DNA of 64,000 bases from the NCBI RefSeq assembly GCF_905163445.1, contig NC_053199.1, positions 11,798,001-11,862,000 on the forward strand, written 5' to 3'. Shown here piece after piece: positions 56,829 to 64,000 of this stretch. Below the pieces are notes generated by a model. That model did no database searches. It saw nothing but the letters and a program-made list of their open reading frames with translations, and had not been told where the DNA came from. Position 1 is the first letter of the stretch. Each line of letters begins with the position of its first letter. Source of the stretch: Pararge aegeria. Its lineage: Eukaryota > Arthropoda > Insecta > Lepidoptera > Nymphalidae. A program made the translations under genes and the position numbers.

Positions 56829-59208
56829 ATGGAGGAGATTCAAGCCTGGGAAGATTTGTCCAATATTCCACCTGATCCACCGGTGATGCGAGAGATTTGC
56901 AACAAGTGCAAGTGTGTATAAAGGTAAAGACAGCCTGGCCCCACATATGCAATGTATTTTATATATATCAACATCTACCCTGTATTGCTACATATTATCA
57001 GATCTCGGGTCTCAGGTCCCATCCCAAAAATAAAATCATCTTTTTTGTATTCACTTTATTTAAAACCCATCTACAAAATTAACTTGTAACAGGATATAAG
57101 ATTTGATTTCACATTAAAACTGATTGACAGCCGGTTGACGCAGTGGGCAGCTACCCTGCTTTCTGAGTCCAAGGCTATGGGTTCAATTTCCACAACTAGA
57201 AAATGTTTGTGTGGTGAACATGAATGTTTTTCAGTTTCTAGGAGTTTATACAAGTATTTATGTGTAGTATATTAATAAAAATATTCATCAGCTTCCTTAG
57301 TACCCATAAAACAAGCTACCCTTACTTTAGGGCAAGATGGCAATATGTGTATTTTCATAGTATATTTATTTATTATTATTAATCATACAATTAAATGATT
57401 AATAATAATAAATAAATCTAAGCTTTGCATCCTAGTGGAAGTGTTTTTTTGATGTTTAAATATAAATAAGGATTTATTATGTCATAAAATATGTGGGACC
57501 AGGCTGTTATGAATGCTAGAACTATCCATACTGGAATATTATAAAAACAAAAGTGTCTGCTTGTTGATGTATTTGTCTTTCTTATTTATTCAACAAGTGC
57601 ATCTTGATAAAATACGTAGCATTTAGGAGAGTCACTTAGGATGCATTATATCCTTATGGTGGGATTTATAGCTTTTAAAACCAATCCTTGCAAATTTAGA
57701 CAGTTGAAGATAGGGAGAGAATATAGAAACAGGAAAAGAACATTCATTATAAGATACTTCTTATTTCGGGAATACTAACAGATCCCACTGGATTCTAAAA
57801 AACCAAAAAAAAGGACTGCAAGTCTATATTTGTCTTAAAAAGGCTTTATGAACATACAGAATGGGACTTCTGACAGAACAGGTTTCCATAATCACTGTTG
57901 TGGATGAATAATTCATTGGAAAATTAACTTGAAATTTTGTGATTATCTATCCCAAGCAGTAAATATATGATATTATGTTGCATATTTGCATTTTCAATAT
58001 AAGAAACCCACATGTTACGTAAGGTATTCAGAAATTGGTTCAAAGAGTTCTTTATTGATATTAATTGATAACCCTAAAAGATCTCGTACCTCTAGACAAT
58101 CGCTACAATATAATTATGCAAATTGACTTTTATACAAAAACTAGTTTGTTATAACTATTGATTGCCACATCATAACCTTGCATTACATTTTAAAATTCAT
58201 TTTTCTATCTTGTGAGAGATAAAAGCGGAGCCGGATGCTTCCGAGCAACGTTGTCATTAAGAAATTCATTAATTTTATAATAACCTCGATGTAATAAATG
58301 CACATTCTTTAAACTTATGCATTGGTAGGTCCAAAATTACCTTAGGAATCATATTATAAAAGCGTATACTCAATCCCACAAATGTCTTCGGCACCTTTCG
58401 CAGACAATATGCAGTCTGTCACTAATTCATGACCATTTCTTGTAAGTTGACTGTTTATATCCACTTTTTGTTTATAAAGACTAATATGTTGTCTTACAAA
58501 TACTTTATTAATTTTAAATATTAATCATTATCTCTTTACAGGAGACCTGCCATTGTATGTTGGTGTTCAGCATTGCCACCACAGAGATTAAATCCTAGAA
58601 GTAATATCATCTTGCTACAACATCCAGCTGAAGAGAAGCGCTGTCTACGCACAGCTCCTATGTTGCAACTTGGCCTAGATGAAAAAAAGTTCTATATATT
58701 TAAAGGAAAAAGATTTCCTCAGCCTAGACACGAAAACTTAGAAAACCTATTGAAGCATCCCAACACCATTCTGTTATATCCTAGTAAAACAGCAATAGAC
58801 ATTAAAGAGCTTGAAAATGAATTTACTTCATACAATTTGGTTCTAATTGATGGAACCTGGCCACAAGCAAAAGCCATATATACTGCAAGCCCTATTCTAC
58901 ATAAAATAAAACAAGTTAAACTCATCACTACAAGCACCAGTGATTATATTATAAGAACTCAACCAACAGAGGGATGTTTGAGTACATTAGAAACTGCTGC
59001 AGAAGCTTTATCACAACTTGAGTGTGATCCTATTTATAGAAAACAATTGATTGAACCTTTACATATGCTATGTAAATTTCAGCTAGATAATGGAGCAGTC
59101 ACACATCAATCTAAAGAATTTTTACTGAAAACTAAAACATATCCAAAATTAATTGGAAAAAGATTGTCTAAGCTATTAAAGACTACAAATGAGTATATTG
59201 AACATTAA
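56829..59208 (+). CDS. DTWD2: DTWD2: tRNA-uridine aminocarboxypropyltransferase
   Basis: Two exons, 56829-56911 and 58542-59208 (donor CAA|GTGTGT, acceptor TTTACAG|G, phase 2), give 249 residues; human DTWD2 is about 300. Visible features are a zinc-type cluster C24-x2-C27-x6-C34-x-C36 that spans the splice junction, [16 protein letters not shown] (about residues 51-66), the family signature IDGTW (about 130-134), and [16 protein letters not shown] (about 163-178). The family (TDD/DTW domain, with bacterial TapT) transfers an aminocarboxypropyl group from S-adenosylmethionine to uridine in the tRNA D-loop (acp3U); human DTWD2 acts on position 20a. An in-frame TGA at 56799-56801 supports this start. 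A frame starting at TTG 58573 would lack the cysteine cluster. The intron carries a SINE A with an inverted tail. Confidence 0.93.
57123..57375 (+). mobile_element. SINE family A in DTWD2 intron
   Basis: Head 'GCCGGTTGACGCAGTGGGCA', B-box 'GGGTTCAATTTCCACAACTA', body and TATATTTATTTATT tail are present. The B-box has lost its central CG. Confidence 0.8.
57364..57417. repeat. Perfect 23-bp inverted repeat at a SINE tail
   Basis: Left arm 57364-57386 (the TTTA/TTA tail of the SINE) and right arm 57395-57417 are exact reverse complements around ACAATTAA. Confidence 0.9.
58190..58315 (+). mobile_element. Family H LINE tail in DTWD2 intron
   Basis: 'TTTTCTATCTTGTGAGAGAT' then AAAAGCGGAGCCGGATGCTTC, 'TTAAGAAATTCATTAATTTT' and ATAACCTCGATGTAATAA parallel 43940-44050. 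Confidence 0.6.
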
Positions 59209-59264
59209 TATTGTAATTAATTCATGTGATAAAATTTTCTATGTTTTAACATTATGTTTTGTTA

Positions 59265-59270
59265 AATAAA
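59265..59270 (+). terminator. DTWD2 polyadenylation signal AATAAA
   Basis: It lies 57 nt after the stop codon and is followed by a T-rich stretch, as expected for a short 3' UTR. Confidence 0.7.
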
Positions 59271-59279
59271 AACTTTGTT

Positions 59280-60150
59280 TTTAATTCTTTAGAAGTCTGG
59301 TGATTATTATTAAGAAACTGAACTTGTAAAGTATGTATATGGATACAACTTTGATACAGTTTCTGTCTGGCAATAGCTGAAATTTTAGTATAGATGGCTT
59401 TGCTCATTGCTTTTGACACTCTAGAAACTACAAATTTAAATATTATAATGAAGCATCAGAAATAGCCTTGCAGTAAAAAGACGCCATAGAATGAAATATT
59501 TTTATTTTTTAATAAACCTGAGTCAATCACTGAGTGGTCAAATCTCTTATTCCCCTCTAATTCTAGAGGAGGCCTAAATCCAGCTTTGCGATCGGGTTCG
59601 AGGGTCTGGTGGATGTCCCCCATTTCCCCTCTGATGTTTGTTGTTTTGTTCAGCCCTGGGGCTCTCTCATGGCGAGCTTTCACGCTCACCTCTCTCCCCC
59701 GTTGTCACCGTTGCAACCCAACCCCTCGGGTTGTTATCAGTAAGTTTCCTTCTGAAAAAGAAAAAAAAACTGTTATGTGCTTATAATAAACCTTTCAATT
59801 AAAACCTTCAATACAGGGAGCTTACAAATAAAAACTAGTAAACCAATGTTTCAATTATTATTAAAGCACCCGGGAGAATGGAGTACTGAGATTCAAGCAT
59901 TTATATCTGCTTACTTATTGCTAAAAACTAACAAAAAGTTGTTTCGTACTTTTGCATGAGAAGTACCTATAAGTTTTATTTAAGTCTAAAAAGCCTATAA
60001 CTCGGAGCCTTGATTCATCCATTTACTGACATCTGTCACTGAGGAGCTGTAAAGTCTACTCATTGGTTGTAAAGCCAGAAGAGAAAAAAAAAAAACTCAT
60101 TGGTTGTGTCAACTGTCAAAGATTGAATTGTCAAAAATAAGTTCTGCCAT
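59280..60150. other. Intergenic; GC-richer patch 59540-59740 of unknown origin
   Basis: The patch reads 'TCTAGAGGAGGCCTAAATCC', GGGTTCGAGGGTCTGGTGG and 'CTCATGGCGAGCTTTCACGC', then CCCGTTGTCACCG. It looks like decayed retrotransposon sequence, but I cannot assign it. Open frames on both strands are incidental. Confidence 0.4.
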
Positions 60151-60161
60151 TTCTTTCTTTT
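60151..60161 (+). promoter_or_regulatory. Pyrimidine tract at the RpS15 start, possible TOP motif
   Basis: TTCTTTCTTTT lies 24-34 nt before the RpS15 ATG. Ribosomal protein mRNAs usually begin with such a tract, which couples their translation to TOR signalling. The exact cap site is not visible. Confidence 0.45.
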
Positions 60162-60184
60162 AGTTCTGTCAAACGAATTAAAAC

Positions 60185-62075
<1,891 letters not shown>

Positions 62076-62123
62076 AGGGATTCCAAATCACTTAGGTTAA
62101 GTGTAAAAACTCCACAGTGGTAC

Positions 62124-62129
62124 AATAAA
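62124..62129 (+). terminator. RpS15 polyadenylation signal AATAAA
   Basis: It lies 49 nt after the stop codon and is followed by GTATTTTGTGG, a GU-rich element. Confidence 0.8.
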
Positions 62130-62212
62130 GTATTTTGTGGATTTACTGACTTTTATTAATTTTCATGATAATATTATTGTTACGAGCTCCTTCATTTATT
62201 GTACAATTATTA

Positions 62213-62300
62213 CGCGCTGCTACCCGCGACTTTGGCCGCGTTAATTCTGGTATTTTACAAATCCCCCGGGAACCATCAGTTTTCCTGGGGTATGTTTTTG
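62213..62300 (+). mobile_element. Family E fragment just after RpS15
   Basis: 'CGCTGCTACCCGCGACTTTG' then GCCGCGTTAATTC, 'ACAAATCCCCCGGGAACCAT' and CCTGGGGTATG match the family E opening part. Confidence 0.55.
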
Positions 62301-62378
62301 GGAGTACTTTAATCATGTAGTACATAACTTTTATTTAACATTAATAGTTTTCTCAGCCCACGCCAAAATTTGGCTACT

Positions 62379-63113
62379 TTAGGTTACAATATTGCATAAG
62401 CTATCTAAAGCATAAAAAAATCGTTAAATTCGGCCCAGTAGTTCTGGAGTATTGGAAAATGTCTCTGCTATCAATGCAATTCAATTGTTGAATGTGATTA
62501 GCTTACGTCGCTGCATTTTACCGTTATAATCCCTAGTTCTACTATAAGGTTTTTCATAAACACATCAAACAAGTTGCAGGGAACAGCTGGACCCAAGCAG
62601 CATAAGACTATGATATTTGGAACTCTCTACAAAAGATGTATGTCCAGCAGTGGTTGACATGATAATGATTTGTAACATACCTACAGCTATAAGAATATAA
62701 GAGAAAATAAAAAGGGTTTGTTTTAGGAGATTATCAGGGAGCCGTATCATACGCTATACTTCGTTTTATTGCGTCACAGTTATTTAAGTTTTATGAATTT
62801 GATGATTGATAAAGTACCTACTAAGGGTTGGACTTCTGTATATGGGTACAACAAGATATATTTTTTTCGGAGAGTGCTCAATTAGGATTCCATGAAATTG
62901 CAAGGTTTTGCAAGGATCTTCACTGTAACATAGTTGGTATCATGGACTCTGACAAGGCACCTTTGCTTTCTCATTTCTATTGCTATTGATCATCTGGAAT
63001 GCCCTATCAGCCATAATTTCTATGATATTGATTTCTTCAAAGCATTAGTGAATAGGCATCTTCCTCGCAAGCGCGCTCCACCATCATCTTCATTACTTTC
63101 CACCAGGTGTTTG
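62379..63113 (+). repeat. Tandem duplication, copy 1
   Basis: This 735-bp segment recurs at 63265-64000, apparently differing only where GTATTGGAAAA reads GTATTACGAAAA in copy 2. It contains a LINE tail (62588-62665) and a degraded frame reading LECPISHNFYDIDFFKALVN (from about 62996). That peptide resembles the end of a non-LTR ORF2, so the repeat is probably transposon-derived. Confidence 0.92.
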
Positions 63114-63264
63114 CAAACAACGCTGGTCTATAAAAAAAGGCTTATACCTAAAGGGAGTGTAGTAATGTTTTGAATTAAAAACATTTTAATTTGCTGTTTA
63201 GATTAAAACGGATTATTTCAATAAAATATTTCTTATAGAGAAGCGATTTTTCAAAAAAACATAA
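63114..63264. other. Spacer between the duplicated copies
   Basis: The 151-bp AT-rich spacer includes AATAAAATATTT near its right end. It continues the degraded frame of copy 1 to a stop near 63173. It is absent from copy 2 only because the window ends. Confidence 0.6.
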
Positions 63265-64000
63265 TTAGGTTACAATATTGCATAAGCTATCTAAAGCATA
63301 AAAAAATCGTTAAATTCGGCCCAGTAGTTCTGGAGTATTACGAAAATGTCTCTGCTATCAATGCAATTCAATTGTTGAATGTGATTAGCTTACGTCGCTG
63401 CATTTTACCGTTATAATCCCTAGTTCTACTATAAGGTTTTTCATAAACACATCAAACAAGTTGCAGGGAACAGCTGGACCCAAGCAGCATAAGACTATGA
63501 TATTTGGAACTCTCTACAAAAGATGTATGTCCAGCAGTGGTTGACATGATAATGATTTGTAACATACCTACAGCTATAAGAATATAAGAGAAAATAAAAA
63601 GGGTTTGTTTTAGGAGATTATCAGGGAGCCGTATCATACGCTATACTTCGTTTTATTGCGTCACAGTTATTTAAGTTTTATGAATTTGATGATTGATAAA
63701 GTACCTACTAAGGGTTGGACTTCTGTATATGGGTACAACAAGATATATTTTTTTCGGAGAGTGCTCAATTAGGATTCCATGAAATTGCAAGGTTTTGCAA
63801 GGATCTTCACTGTAACATAGTTGGTATCATGGACTCTGACAAGGCACCTTTGCTTTCTCATTTCTATTGCTATTGATCATCTGGAATGCCCTATCAGCCA
63901 TAATTTCTATGATATTGATTTCTTCAAAGCATTAGTGAATAGGCATCTTCCTCGCAAGCGCGCTCCACCATCATCTTCATTACTTTCCACCAGGTGTTTG
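63265..64000 (+). repeat. Tandem duplication, copy 2 (runs off the window)
   Basis: The copy is nearly identical to 62379-63113 with an offset of 886 then 887 bp. The window ends inside it, so the full unit length and copy number are unknown. Confidence 0.92.

Larger units (their letters stand above)
56920..58540 (+). other. DTWD2 intron 1 (about 1.6 kb)
   Basis: It contains SINE A (57123-57375), an inverted SINE tail (57364-57417) and a family H LINE tail (58190-58315). The rest shows no recognisable content. Confidence 0.8.

Noticed and set aside
62934..63173. 79-codon frame downstream of RpS15 as a gene
   Set aside because: It is preceded by stops, resembles the end of a non-LTR ORF2 and lies inside a tandemly duplicated repeat.

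Overview
The window looks like nuclear DNA from an insect, most probably a ditrysian moth or butterfly. It is AT-rich. It carries many interspersed tRNA-derived SINEs with GAT-repeat or TTTA-repeat tails, RTE-type and other non-LTR retrotransposon tails, and small MITEs. Its recognisable genes have short introns with ordinary GT-AG junctions. No bacterial, viral or organellar gene was recognised. The lepidopteran assignment rests on the repeat types as I know them, not on a search.

Layout. Positions 1 to about 51,900 hold no gene I can name. They contain decayed retrotransposon tails, SINEs, MITEs, several degenerate tandem arrays (3.2-3.6, 28.4-30.4 and 39.1-39.3 kb, and a much more regular one at 44.3-45.1 kb) and GC-rich islands that may be regulatory (3.0, 21.1, 23.7, 41.5 and 42.3-42.7 kb). 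One good candidate first exon sits on the minus strand at 40.2-40.3 kb behind a TATA box. It may be the 5' end of a gene whose other exons I cannot see.

The right end is gene-bearing. A minus-strand Ser/Lys-rich, probably nuclear, protein gene lies at 51.9-54.5 kb. DTWD2, a tRNA acp3U-forming enzyme, is on the plus strand at 56.8-59.2 kb. RpS15, the cytosolic ribosomal protein uS19, is on the plus strand at 60.2-62.1 kb with all four coding exons resolved. DTWD2 and RpS15 both serve translation (tRNA modification and the 40S subunit), but they are independent genes and nothing suggests co-regulation. Downstream of RpS15 a segment of at least 735 bp is repeated almost perfectly with an 887-bp period and runs off the window.

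The signals most worth a second look are: (1) a roughly 2-kb array of about 250-bp units that have decayed unevenly around conserved cores; (2) a short stem-loop in the 3' tail of one LINE family whose paired bases covary between five copies; (3) a set of perfect or near-perfect inverted repeats with 1-8 nt loops scattered through the window, several inside SINEs or LINE tails, which look like template-switch events; (4) MITEs with recognisable 8-bp target duplications, one of them a dimer nested in a LINE tail; (5) the TATA-box-linked candidate exon.
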